From positions 25,403,813 to 25,467,812 of the forward strand of contig NC_066516.1 of NCBI RefSeq assembly GCF_024679095.1: 64,000 nt of DNA. The letters are read 5' to 3'. Below the pieces are notes generated by a model. It ran no database searches. It was given only the letters and a program-made list of their open reading frames with translations, and was not told the DNA's origin. The stretch comes from Eriocheir sinensis (taxonomy: Eukaryota > Arthropoda > Malacostraca > Decapoda > Varunidae). Shown piece by piece: positions 20,600 through 41,984 of the stretch. Position 1 is the first letter of the stretch; every line of letters begins with the position of its first letter. The position numbers were made by a program, and so were the translations under genes.

Positions 20600-20681
20600 C
20601 AGTGATCGAGGTCACCTTGTCACTTCCTTCCTCACCTCTGCGCAATGACAGCTACTCCAACGGCTGTCCTATTCCTCCCAA
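20600..20681 (+). promoter_or_regulatory. Candidate upstream (5' UTR) exon of the Kazal gene
   Basis: A GC-richer patch ending in a strong splice donor (CCCAAG|GTAAGT at about 20681/20682). The Kazal coding exon 1 starts six bases after a splice acceptor, so an upstream non-coding exon is required; this is one possibility 2.2 kb upstream. Support is weak. Confidence 0.2.
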
Positions 20682-20827
20682 GGTAAGTTGTGGACTTCCC
20701 GAAGGGGCCCCGCCCCACCAGACTTTAATACTGAGTCTGGATATAATTACGCGCATTTCAGAACTCATCACATTACCATCACTTACTAAGACTGAGCGTA
20801 TGTCAGCTGTATGAACAGGCTTAATAT

Positions 20828-21110
20828 GCCTCCGGGGCTCAGTGCTTATCATGCTACGAATCCGCGGGCCTGGATTCGAATCCCTGTCCAGGCAGTAGGC
20901 GCACGACCCACCCAGCTGTTCATCCCCCCTCTCGGATTGGTCAATAAATGAGTGCCTGGAGAAGTCTGGGGAAGATAAACTGTGGTAACCCGGATGTCAC
21001 ACTGACCTTGTGTCCTGGTGTAACGGGTAAGCAGTATCACCCACCACAGGCTGAAGAACCAATGTGACGGAGATGAGCACCGAGGCCATGGGCAGCGTAG
21101 AGTATGCCCC
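20828..21110 (+). mobile_element. tRNA-derived SINE, family B (longer copy)
   Basis: The start GCCTCCGGGGCTCAGTGCTT and a perfect B box GGATTCGAATCC at 20872-20883 show tRNA ancestry. The following GCACGACCCACCCAGCTGTT then CATCC matches the copy at 11.15 kb. The 3' boundary is uncertain. Confidence 0.75.
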
Positions 21111-22080
21111 TAATTTTGTTTTTCCTTAATCATTATCGTGCAGTGTTTGTACACACTCACGGTATCGTTCAACCCATGCAATACTTGATAAGGAATGATG
21201 CCTAAGTACAGGATCACTTCTCTAGTTCCAGATACTACTGTCATATAACACAAAATTATGTGGCATCTGGACAAAAAACAAGATTACAATCATTCTCAGG
21301 CAGATGAGATGACATTACGTGGAATGTGACAAACACTTATGAAAAATAATCACCCTGTCACGTTGAGATGTTTTATTTGTCACAGCAGCTATATATAGAT
21401 TAAAATAAGAAAAAGTCACGAGTAACAATAAATTGGTCTAGACATTAACATAAGGAACACACCACTACCAATACATCAGTGCTTGTATCAGTGTGATGAA
21501 TATGAACTAATCTGTCATTCATTTTATAAAGTGGTTTCAAATAAGTGTTTCGGTGATCTCAAAATGTTTCAGCAACGATTTACAAAATCATCAAAACTGC
21601 TTTGTTCGTCCTTATTTCGAAACAGATCCAACAGATGACTCATTGGCTTTAAAATAAAAAAAGATATGACAGCTGTAACTACATTATCGCCCCATTTCCC
21701 TGACGTCATTACCTTTATATTATCCCGGGTGGAAGGAGGGAGCGTCAGTACGTCTTTAGTCACTGGTGGGAGAGCGTCACCACAGCAAGGGGTGAGGAGA
21801 GGCCGAGTGAGAGCAGTGGGAGAACGAACACCTGTGACTGGCCAGATGTGTGTGTGTGTGTGTGTTCTCATTACTTCCAATCGAGGATTCTAGAGCTTTC
21901 TTTAGACTCGCTGTTTCCGCTTGTCAGTTGGTTAGTCTTCTCCTGTGGTTGTGTAGGCTGACCCGAGATTGCCTATATTTACCGATGTCTTTCTCTAATC
22001 GCCTATTTCTACAGCTGGCTATTTGTCTAGTTAATGGTTATACAGCCATGTCGGCGATAATTTACCGTCTGTCATTAGAC
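21111..22080. other. Non-coding DNA between SINE B and the SSR cluster
   Basis: No supported gene. A short GC-rich patch (about 21725-21845) ends in a short (TG)n run at 21848-21865. Nothing else was recognised. Confidence 0.5.
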
Positions 22081-22090
22081 ACTCATCCAA

Positions 22091-22098
<8 letters not shown>

Positions 22099-22173
<75 letters not shown>

Positions 22174-22220
22174 CACACATGGCAGTGGTTCGAAAGAAAT
22201 TTTGTATGGATTAAGGTCAG

Positions 22221-22265
<45 letters not shown>

Positions 22266-22349
22266 CAGTCATGCACACCTGTTGACCTGACTCGCTGGCC
22301 TCATGCATACATACATACATACATACATACATACTTATACATAAATACT

Positions 22350-22386
<37 letters not shown>
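22099..22386. repeat. Compound microsatellite cluster: (CT)n, (GT)n, (CATA)n, (AC)n
   Basis: (CT)n at 22099-22170, (GT)n at 22225-22262, (CATA)n at about 22306-22334, (AC)n at 22353-22386. The (GT)n and (AC)n are in inverse orientation about 90 bp apart and could pair as a hairpin. Confidence 0.95.
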
Positions 22387-22393
<7 letters not shown>

Positions 22394-22625
22394 CGGGGCT
22401 CATGGGGTGCGTGTATGAGCCGACGTGTTCTCCTCATTGTGACGTGAAAGGGTTTTGTCCTGATGCATGACGAAACGGGGAGGGGAGGGGACGGGGACGG
22501 GGGGAAGGGCACCGTCAACTGCATAATGTTCATACGTTGTTTCTCTCGGTACAGCATTTGCACACCCAGCTTCCTCAGGTATGGGTTTCCTCTAGATATC
22601 AACAATTTTATTCGCGAAGTTTTTT

Positions 22626-22668
22626 GGTGTGTGTGTATGTATGTGTGTGTGTGTGTGTGTGTGTGTTT
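22626..22668. repeat. (GT)n microsatellite
   Basis: An imperfect GT array with ATGTATGT interruptions, 240 bp upstream of Kazal coding exon 1. Confidence 0.9.
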
Positions 22669-22908
22669 CTGATTAGATTAATTCCCCTTTATTTTCATGG
22701 TAAGTTCTCATCAGCCTCTGCACTCAACCATCATAATATTCAGTAATCCACTCCCTCTCTTAACAATCCTGATATCTTCACTTTTGCTTTTACGCTGACA
22801 TGAGACAGATAAGTGGAGAACGTTGAGAAAGGTGTTTGAGTATGTAGTGGTCTAATAGCGGCCTTTATTTGTGTGCATTGCTAACTCTTTCTCTTGTTTC
22901 AGATCGCC

Positions 22909-22948
22909 ATGAAGTCGCTGCATCTGCTGTGTTTCCTGCTGCTGGTGG
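22909..22948 (+). CDS. Kazal gene coding exon 1 (signal peptide)
   Basis: The acceptor TTGTTTCAG|ATCGCC precedes the ATG by six bases. The exon encodes MKSLHLLCFLLLV plus the first base of Gly14, and ends at donor GGTGG|GTGAGT (phase 1). Confidence 0.8.
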
Positions 22949-24148
22949 GTGAGTACTCCTGGGGCCGCGGGGTGTGTCAAGAGAGGGGCGACGCGGGGCA
23001 AGGGAGCAGGCAAAAAAACTGATGCATGTCTGTATTTCATCTTCATTGAGTATGACTGACATCTTTTAACTCTCATGGTATTTGATTTAGTGAGATTTTT
23101 CATTTGGTAAAGTATGCATATGTGTACATACAATTTGCCTAGAATAACAAATTATTAAATCCCTTTTTATTTTCAATGTGGACCTGCTCTTATCATTAGA
23201 AAGTTTATAACTGGGATGTTTAAGTCAATGAAAACGAATTAATATTAAAGATGTTATGTGTACTCAAACGAAAGTCGATTTTATGTAATATTTAATTCCC
23301 AAGGGTCGATTACCTGAGTGATTAGTTCTTGGGAGGGTGGTCATAGCCCCTTGTGTTACCCGCATATATGAATCTGCAGTAGATAATATTTTTAACATTA
23401 CAAACTTCAGACTACTGCGTGGGTGGAGGGGAAGAGACGGTTATAATTATGGTCGGTATTATAAGACACTTTCAGTTCTCACATCAGCTATTTCTAAAGG
23501 TCTAAGAGGGGATCAATCGGGTTCTAATGGGTGTTTCTTTAGGTTCACGGCACAGAAGAAGGGTCAATCTACCACCAGGGCCATAAAACTACTCTTGGAA
23601 ATGCCCTAACTCCTACGAAAAGCCTTGTCAAATAGTGAACTTGGGCGAGGAAATGTTTAGTAATACGGCCCAGTATTTTCATAGGGTGCCATATTTTCCT
23701 AGGCCCATGGTGCGTCGTATTCCTAAACGTATCGGGCTCTCATTACAACTATTTTCCAAGGCCACAAAGAAGATTACTCGTTTTTTCATGGGTGATTTAT
23801 CCGTTCAAACTTGTGTAAAAATCACTGTGATCACAAAACAGTCCATGAAAATCCCAGGAACAAGAGACTTTTCAAATAGGCGAACTGAGGTGATGATACG
23901 TTTTAGATTATGGGCTCATATTCCCTCTCCGATCGGGACGAATCCTTAGGTAAGGTAAGGGACGCCTCGAAATATGTCAGAGAAAATGGGGAAACTCATA
24001 CGGTGACTATAGTATTATGCTAGATGCAGATCGTTGCCCTGGTTATAGTCCTCGGGTCCTTAAGTTTAAATTATCATTACGAACACTTTTGCAATATTAT
24101 AAAAATCTCATTTCACATGCGTGTCATGATTCGTGCTTAACGGCAATT

Positions 24149-24231
<83 letters not shown>

Positions 24232-24303
24232 GACGCAAATATTTGTCGTGAAAAAGTTTTTGGAACTTTATCATTATGAATACTCGCACCTGTATAAACA
24301 TCT

Positions 24304-24366
<63 letters not shown>

Positions 24367-26223
24367 CTTGGTTGATTGCAGTGTCAACTTCATTATTTTA
24401 TAGAAGAGGCTAAGGAAGGTCATTCATGGTGCAAGGGGGAGTTGAGATTGTACCATGAATGTGAAAGAAAAAAGTATTATTGCCACATTAATTAGAGGCA
24501 GATAGGGAGGGGTGGCTTAGGGAATATTTGTTGAACTTGTCGGAGAAAAAAATATATAAGCGAAACCTCTTAAAAGAAATGAGTGTACATAAATGTGTCT
24601 GGCTCCTAAGTGCTACATACTGAACACGAACCCTTTCCCTCCTCTCTGCTCCGCCACGCCGTCAGGCTGGGCCACATGCCTATGCAACCTGGAAGAGGGG
24701 AAGAGATATCGCTCGGTGACCTGCCCGATAAACCGCTTATTCCGGCCCCTGTGTGGTAGCGACGGCTGCTCCTACATCAACGACGACGCCCTGGCCTGTG
24801 CTCGAAAGGATAACCCACGTGAGGCGCCTACATTTATCCCTTCTTTCGGCACAATTTTGTTCTGCCTAAGTCATGCCATTCTCCCTACCCTTGCCCTGGC
24901 CACCACCTTGTTCCGCCTTCCTTCCTTTGTCCTGGCTTGTGCTAAGAACCCACTTGAGGCGCTTACCTTTTTCACCTCTTACGCCACCTCTTGTTCCGTC
25001 TCTGCCATGCCATTCTCCCTTCCCTTGCCATGGCTTGAGCTCAGAAGAACCAGCATGAGACACCTGCCTTTTCCATCTCTCGCATGCTCCTCCTCAGCCA
25101 TGTCATTCTTCTTTCCCTTGTCCTCTTTGCCAGCATCTGAAGGAAAAACTTGTATATATTGGAAAATTCTGTCAGTTTCTTTGATTATTGCCTTCCCTCG
25201 TCTCCTCTCCATACTAGCTCGTGAAGGAAACTACCCCAGATCAGTTATTAATCTCCTCTTCCTCCTCCCTCTTCGACCAGCTCATGAAGGAAATTCGAAC
25301 AGATACTGAAAAAGTGCTCCAGATTCTTGTTTATCTTCCTCCTTTTCTCCCTTTCCGGCCAGCGTTTAAAAGAAAGACGTGGAGATAGAAAAAAATCTCC
25401 AAATTCCGTATTTTTCCCTTCCTCCCTTCACGCCCGTAGCGGCTAGCCTGTGGAGGAAAAGCATAAATATATCGGAGCACAAAACTCAAGATTCCCTACT
25501 TCTTGCTTCTGTGTATTTATTTCATCGTTACTAACTTTTTTGGCTGTTATCATTCCGTCTTGCATGTTACATACTTTCCTTTATTTTTATCTATTTTCTT
25601 TTTTTGTTTGTTTTTGTGGCAGTCATTACTTCTTCTGTTTTAGAATGTAATATTTTTCTCTTACTGTATACTTTGTGCACCTTTGCAATATTTTTAACTG
25701 CGTGGAAACCATTCATTAACTAAGCATGTTTTTTTTTTTTTTTTTACTATTGCACGTTATTATTTCATCCTTGTGTGCTCGTATCCAGCTTTACCAACTA
25801 AGGTGGCAACGAGGACTATCTAAAGTGTAGTTTTTTTCTTGTCTGCTTCAATCGTCTTTACAAATTTGTGTGTTAATCGTGCCTTCATCTAGTGTGTAGT
25901 TATGTTTTTGCTGTAAACTTTTATGGGTCTTTACTAACCTGTTTGGCAGCCAACCATGACTTCATCCAATCAGTAGTTCTTTTTTTAATTTATACTGTTA
26001 GTGCTTCTATCTGGCTGCCACACCTTAATCCACTGAGTAGTTTCCATCTTGTGTAGTTCTCTGCATCTTAACTTCATCTTCTATGGAGGTAATTAACCTT
26101 TTACTTAATACTAGGCGAGTCCTTTCTAACGTAACCGGCATTCCAGAGCTGCGGTTTGCTTACGAGGGCGAATGCAGGGACGAGGCGGAGCAGGAGAGAG
26201 GCGCAAACAATGTGCTGCACTAA
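22909..26223 (+). CDS. Secreted Kazal-like protein (three coding exons, 89 aa)
   Basis: Exons 22909-22948, 24666-24818 and 26147-26223 join in phase 1 at both introns with GT-AG boundaries. Residues 1-16 (MKSLHLLCFLLLVGWA) form a clear signal peptide. The mature part has a Kazal-like core: TCPINRLFRPLCGSDG, then CSYINDDALACARKDNP, then QLRFAYEGEC, ending at residue 89. Mature cysteines are 18, 20, 33, 43, 48, 58 and 74, so there are seven. The usual CGSDGxTYxNxC has become CGSDGCSYIND: the fourth cysteine sits just after the GSDG loop and is missing at its usual place. C33 to C43 is two residues longer than typical. Classical Kazal proteins inhibit serine proteases; whether this one does is uncertain. 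The reactive-site residue could be I35 or R37 depending on alignment. Confidence 0.8.
23340..23960 (+). repeat. Dispersed repeat, family D
   Basis: The segment TTCACGGCACAGAAGAAGG, then CTACCACCAGGGCCATAAA and CCTAACTCCTACGAAA (about 23543-23622) is closely matched on the - strand at about 34680-34540. Adjacent sequence (CCTAAACGTATCGGGCTCTC and so on) looks like more of the same unit. There is no protein similarity. It lies in Kazal intron 1. Confidence 0.6.
24151..24229. repeat. (GT)n microsatellite
   Basis: About 39 uninterrupted GT units in Kazal intron 1. Confidence 0.97.
24307..24364. repeat. (GT)n microsatellite
   Basis: About 29 uninterrupted GT units, 80 bp after the previous tract. 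Confidence 0.97.
24666..24818 (+). CDS. Kazal gene coding exon 2 (core domain)
   Basis: The acceptor CCGTCAG|GCTGGG is in phase 1 and the donor CCCAC|GTGAGG leaves phase 1. It encodes WATCLCNLEEGKRYRSVTCP, INRLFRPLCGSDGCSYIND and DALACARKDNP. The 3' end of this exon is the first member of the tandem array that follows. Confidence 0.88.
24793..25460 (+). repeat. Degenerate tandem array derived from the Kazal exon 2 / intron boundary
   Basis: Units begin at 24793 (GGCCTGTGCTCGAAAGGATA, the functional exon end), 24934 (GGCTTGTGCTAAGAACCCAC) and 25032 (GGCTTGAGCTCAGAAGAACC), and more diverged ones at about 25129, 25213, 25277, 25358 and 25440 (G/ACCAGCTCGTGAAGGAAA-like). In the 24934 copy the donor CCCACGTGAGGCG has become CCCACTTGAGGCG and so is dead. 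Unit length falls from about 98 to about 65-85 bp downstream. Confidence 0.75.
26147..26223 (+). CDS. Kazal gene coding exon 3 (C-terminus)
   Basis: The acceptor CATTCCAG|AGCTGC joins in phase 1 to give Gln65. The exon encodes LRFAYEGECRDEAEQERGAN, then NVLH and TAA. The -AYEGEC- end is typical of the last cysteine of Kazal domains, which supports this exon choice over alternatives. Confidence 0.78.
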
Positions 26224-26819
26224 GAGATGGCACCATGCACCGGCACCCACACCCCCACTCGACGTAGTACTTGTAAGGACTTGTAGGATATGTTCGCCAC
26301 TTCGAAGTGCATATCATTCCGATCAGCGCTCACAGTAGGAAAGTAGCTCCCCAGGAAAGTACTAAAGTTGTCGTAATTAAGAAAATCCGTATGGAATTTT
26401 CTCACCTCGGAGTCCAGTTTTTGTTTATTTTTTCCTATTGATGTGATTACTAATTGGAATGAAGAGTACGACTTGGAGAACATACCCTTCAGCCTCGCAC
26501 ACCAGATCACTACCACATAATATATATAATGGACGTCGACGAGGTTTTACTATAGGGAGAGTGAGTGCCAAGATCTTTGTGGGTATGAGTTGAATTGCGA
26601 AAGATGAAACAAACGGTTCTATTCGAATTAGAGGACGGTGGTGGGAAATATTGATATCGCAGCAAATCCATAATTAAAATAACTGTAACAGGAGGGATAA
26701 TCTTTAATAACAGCTCACCACCGATGATAATATAGTAGCCAGCGCCGAGAAGATTGAAAAAGTTGACAATGAGAACGACAAGAAAAGCTCAATAACAAAA
26801 ATAAAATGATGTACAATTA

Positions 26820-26872
26820 ACGATGACACACACACGCACACACGCGCACACGCACACAGACACGCACACGAG
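26820..26872. repeat. Imperfect (CA)n microsatellite
   Basis: A CA array interrupted by CACG units. Confidence 0.85.
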
Positions 26873-27089
26873 AATGAACCCAAGAAGACCGTGAACATTC
26901 AGGGTTTTGTCGGAGGCTGAAAACTGCAACTGGGGAAAAAATCTTTAGTTGAACATGTATCTTCGTAGCCGCCCGCCCGTAATCTTGTCGACTACATGTT
27001 ATTCACGAATGAGTGCCTTTACGAATCCACTGAGCACAAGGGAAACGCACGATTGTTCGAAGTATTCCGAGTATATTATTTTCATGGTT

Positions 27090-27800
27090 GTGGAATGCCG
27101 GTTGAAGGACAATAAAGGGAAACTGTTATGCTGCAGAAGCTACTTTTTAATGGCTTACCTTTTGTTTGATTGTTACCTGCAGGTACGCAGATAATTTGAT
27201 ACGTAATATTTTGTTAAGTGCGGAGTGTAATTTGGCGGGCATTATAAGGAAATTAATGTGCAAGAGACGGCCAGTGTTTCTATTTGACCCACCATTACTA
27301 GTGTTTTTTTGCTAGTAACATTTTAATGGGTACGAAATGTTTGTTGATGGGCAGTAAAGGGAGATTAATGTGATGATCTCATCTATCAACTTACCTTTGA
27401 AAATTTATCCTTCTTATAAAAGTCTTTTCTTAGCTTTTTATGGGTATTGAACGTTGCTTGAGCGGCAGTTAAGAGGATGTTAGTATGCTGGATGCTTTAA
27501 TATATAGTACTGGACTTACTGGTGGTAAAGGAAGATTAATATGCTGAATAATAACGAGTATATTTCCTTGTTGATTACCTTGGCTTTGGACGTTGCTGCT
27601 TCGCAATAAAATCTTTTGTTATTACTTTTTATTATGGGTACTCGTGGTGCGCAGTGAAGGAAAATGACATGGTGGATAATAAATAACTCTTGCTTCTTTC
27701 ATATTATGTTCGTGCATTTGCTCTTAGGATTAAAATCATTAGTCAGTCTTTTTTATGAGTCCTGAGTGGCGTGTGAAGGGCGGTGGGGGAATTAATGTAC
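27090..27800. repeat. Highly degenerate tandem array, unit about 110-140 bp
   Basis: A block like GGCAGTAAAGGGAGATTAAT, then GTG..CTG, recurs near 27110, 27245, 27350, 27465, 27525, 27650 and 27775, each followed by TTTTTATGGGTA-like and TTACCTTTG-like sequence. It is strongly diverged and has no coding frame. Confidence 0.6.
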
Positions 27801-28790
27801 TGCGTAAAATGTTTTCATTTCTTTTACCGACCTTTGCACATGTGTTCTTAACATTAATTCCTTCGTTATTACAAAAAGTTAAATTATTTGTTATTGTGGA
27901 TAAGGGATGTCGTTTGGAGGACAGCATAACTTATTTTTACATCTAAAGAAGCTCATTTATTCTTTCTTTCAAGCTCAAGTTCACATGTTTGCTCATCGTT
28001 TGAGATTTTACATTACGAAGAATTAGGTGATTTATTTTTGTGGGGAGGTAAATTAATAACGTTGTTTATTTTTCTTCCCTGTAAGCCTTCGTCACTGGAG
28101 GATAAAACGGTTGGAGAAAATATTTATCTTTTTTCCTCTAACGGTACTCAAATCGACGTTTTTGTCTTGAATCTTTTACTTTTTTTGTTTTGTTTATCAT
28201 CGTTGTTTGTCTCCTAGCACACGTCCAAGGTTGTGATGTCAATCGTCTAACTGTATTATGCTTGGTAGCCTTCTCCCTCTTTCTTTTGTTCGTCATCTTC
28301 GCCTTCGTCGGTTTCTTTTTTTCCCGTTTTTTTCTTTTTTTCTGTTTAAATTTCTTCGTTATTGCCGCACATATTCTTCTACTTCTTTCTATTCTTCTTC
28401 CCTCCTTTTTTTTCCTTCTCCGCATCAGCCTTGCCAAAATCTTACAAGGTCGGGATCCTTACATACGCCTCTTCTTGTTATTGCTCAAACATATCACACT
28501 TACGAGCCTCATCCCGCACTGTACCCGTGAGGCGCCAGTCTGCTGTACCACGCCATTGATTATTAGCACATTTATTACTGACTCACAGAAGAAAAAAAGG
28601 AGAATAAAGGTGAAGCTGGAGAGTTATTGCATAATGGTGCGTTGTGGTGTGAGTTAGATTTTAAGAAATTTATTAGACACCCGAAAACAATGATCATAAT
28701 TAGTTACTGAGATGCCTTGATCCTCTCCCCCACGGCCCCTACTACAGGAGCTTAAGTCGAAGAAATAGTGTAGAAGTAAGGCAACACCAG
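27801..28790. other. AT/T-rich non-coding DNA
   Basis: A T-rich stretch with long pyrimidine runs (28120-28420). Frames rich in Phe and Leu on the + strand are a by-product of base composition. No gene is supported. Confidence 0.5.
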
Positions 28791-28839
28791 AACTTTTATT
28801 TATTCTATTTTTATTTTTTGTTTTATGAGCATTTCTTAT

Positions 28840-29170
28840 TTCTGAATGGGGCCGAAGAAACTTATTGCCCTTTAATGTCTCAAAAACTCAACTTGTTAAC
28901 TCGACACAATCTTCCAAACAATTATCCACTACTCTTCGATAACACTTAGCTGTCCCCTTCATCTACATTAAACATTCTAGGCATATCCTAACTCAAAATC
29001 CTAACTGTAAACTTTATATTTCTTCTTTTGTTAAATCAGCTTCCTCGAGATTAGGCGTTCTGTATCGTCTCCACCAGTTTCCCCTCTCAGATGCTGTCCA
29101 CGTATAAGGGCCTTGTCCACCCTCATATGTAGTATGCATCTCATGTGTGGCTGGGCTACACACGCACACG

Positions 29171-29247
<77 letters not shown>

Positions 29248-29730
29248 TTTGGATAGAGTACAGTCGAAAACTTTTCGTCTCACCAAGCCCTTTCCTTTTA
29301 CTGACAGTCTTCTACCTCTCAAGTCCCGCAGCAATGTTGCCTCTCTTTCTACCTTTTATCGATATTTTTTTATGCTGACTACTCTTCTGAATTTCCTAAC
29401 TACATACGTCCACCCTCCCGCAGTAACGATGCACATGACTTTCTATTTCTGCTCATCCCTGAATTATCCAAATCCCTTATGCAAGATCAGCATCCTTCTT
29501 TCATCTCGTTCTGTGGTAAACTCGAACAGCCTTCTTTTGTCTGTATTTCCTCCTGCCTATGACTTGGAACCCTTCAAGAAGGGAGTATCAAGCCATCTCT
29601 CCTTCCGAAATTAACCATTTCTTCTGGTCACTCAGTTCTGTTTTCTTTTGCTGGAGCGGCGCTTAAAGGGATTTTTTTTATACAGTGTTTAGTCCTTTTT
29701 TACCCTTGAGCTGCTTCCGTTACTGTAAAA
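28840..29730 (+). mobile_element. Jockey/CR1-like LINE 3' end (family J) with internal (CA)n expansion
   Basis: It begins TTTCTGAATGGGGCCGAAG, parallel to the 9.7-kb copy, and ends TACCCTTGAGCTGCTTCCG. It encodes MLSTYKGLVHPHM-like sequence, then FYRYFFMLTTLLNFLTTYV and VSSHLSF. In the middle (29169-29246) the ACACAGC..CTTTTGGA codons for the THTALLD motif have expanded into about 39 CA units. Confidence 0.75.
29169..29246. repeat. (CA)n microsatellite inside a LINE relic
   Basis: An almost perfect CA array starting in CGCACACGCGCGCGC sequence. Confidence 0.95.
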
Positions 29731-29871
29731 ATGTGCAGCATATACCACTTCTCACAAGGGGGCAGCACCGTGGTAACGCTCACGAGCCGCCACCATACTC
29801 ACCACACCTCGGCCACCTGCACGTGCACACCTGTGAGTCCCACCACCCACCTGCACCGCCACCACCAATCA

Positions 29872-29945
29872 GACACGCCAGTCCTTGTCGACACACCGGC
29901 TTTGTCTGCGTCAGCCGGTGGGGTCGGTCTGTCGACACCCTCTTC
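29872..29945. repeat. Hairpin-forming repeat, family H (copy 1)
   Basis: CACCGGCT at 29894 pairs perfectly with AGCCGGTG at 29913, and GTCGACA at 29887 pairs with TGTCGAC at 29930. Its flanks (ACACGCCAGTCCT on the left and CACCCTC on the right) are shared with the copy at 56.07 kb. Confidence 0.75.
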
Positions 29946-30096
29946 ATGGGCCGTCCCCCGACAAAGACTCACGGCCCCTCAGCGAGGGATCATAATACTT
30001 AAAAACATCACCAACAACCACCAACAACAACACTGCCACCATCACCACTACTTCTGCGGATGCAAATACTTCCCTAACTCTCTTTCTTCCCTTCAC

Positions 30097-30290
<194 letters not shown>

Positions 30291-30298
<8 letters not shown>

Positions 30299-30439
30299 TT
30301 TTTACATTGTTGCCTATTGCGCCGGTAGGCATCTTCCCGGTGGGGCCTGATGGTCGGCCCAAGGCTTCTTCCAGGTGGGGCTTGATGGTCGGCCCAGCCC
30401 GTTCTGGCGCAGGCAGTGTTTATAGTGGCGCCATCTTGC
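30291..30439 (-). mobile_element. SINE family A, 3'-end fragment with internal duplication
   Basis: A poly(T) (the - strand poly(A) tail) is followed by CCTATTGCGCCGGTAGGC and, after two tandem copies of a GGTGGGGC(C/T)TGATGGTCGGCC block (about 35 bp each), by AGCCCGTTCTGGCGCAGGCA and GTGGCGCCATCTTGC. It is flanked on both sides by (TA)n. Confidence 0.8.
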
Positions 30440-30447
30440 ATACATAC

Positions 30448-41958
<11,511 letters not shown>

Positions 41959-41984
41959 CTTGAAGGGCAACTGAAGGTCCCACG

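Noticed and set aside
20872..20883. Perfect B box that could indicate a real tRNA gene
   Set aside because: The upstream sequence does not fold into a tRNA cloverleaf and the body continues as a SINE shared with 11.15 kb.
24593..25309. 238-codon frame reading through Kazal exon 2 into the intron
   Set aside because: The exon boundaries GT/AG with matching phases and the Kazal ending at 26147 show that the downstream part is intron; openness comes from the repeat array.
28208..28300. Alternative third exon for the Kazal gene (acceptor CTCCTAG, reading HVQGCDVNRL)
   Set aside because: Phase fits, but the exon at 26147 gives the typical AYEGEC Kazal ending and a prompt stop, so it is far better.
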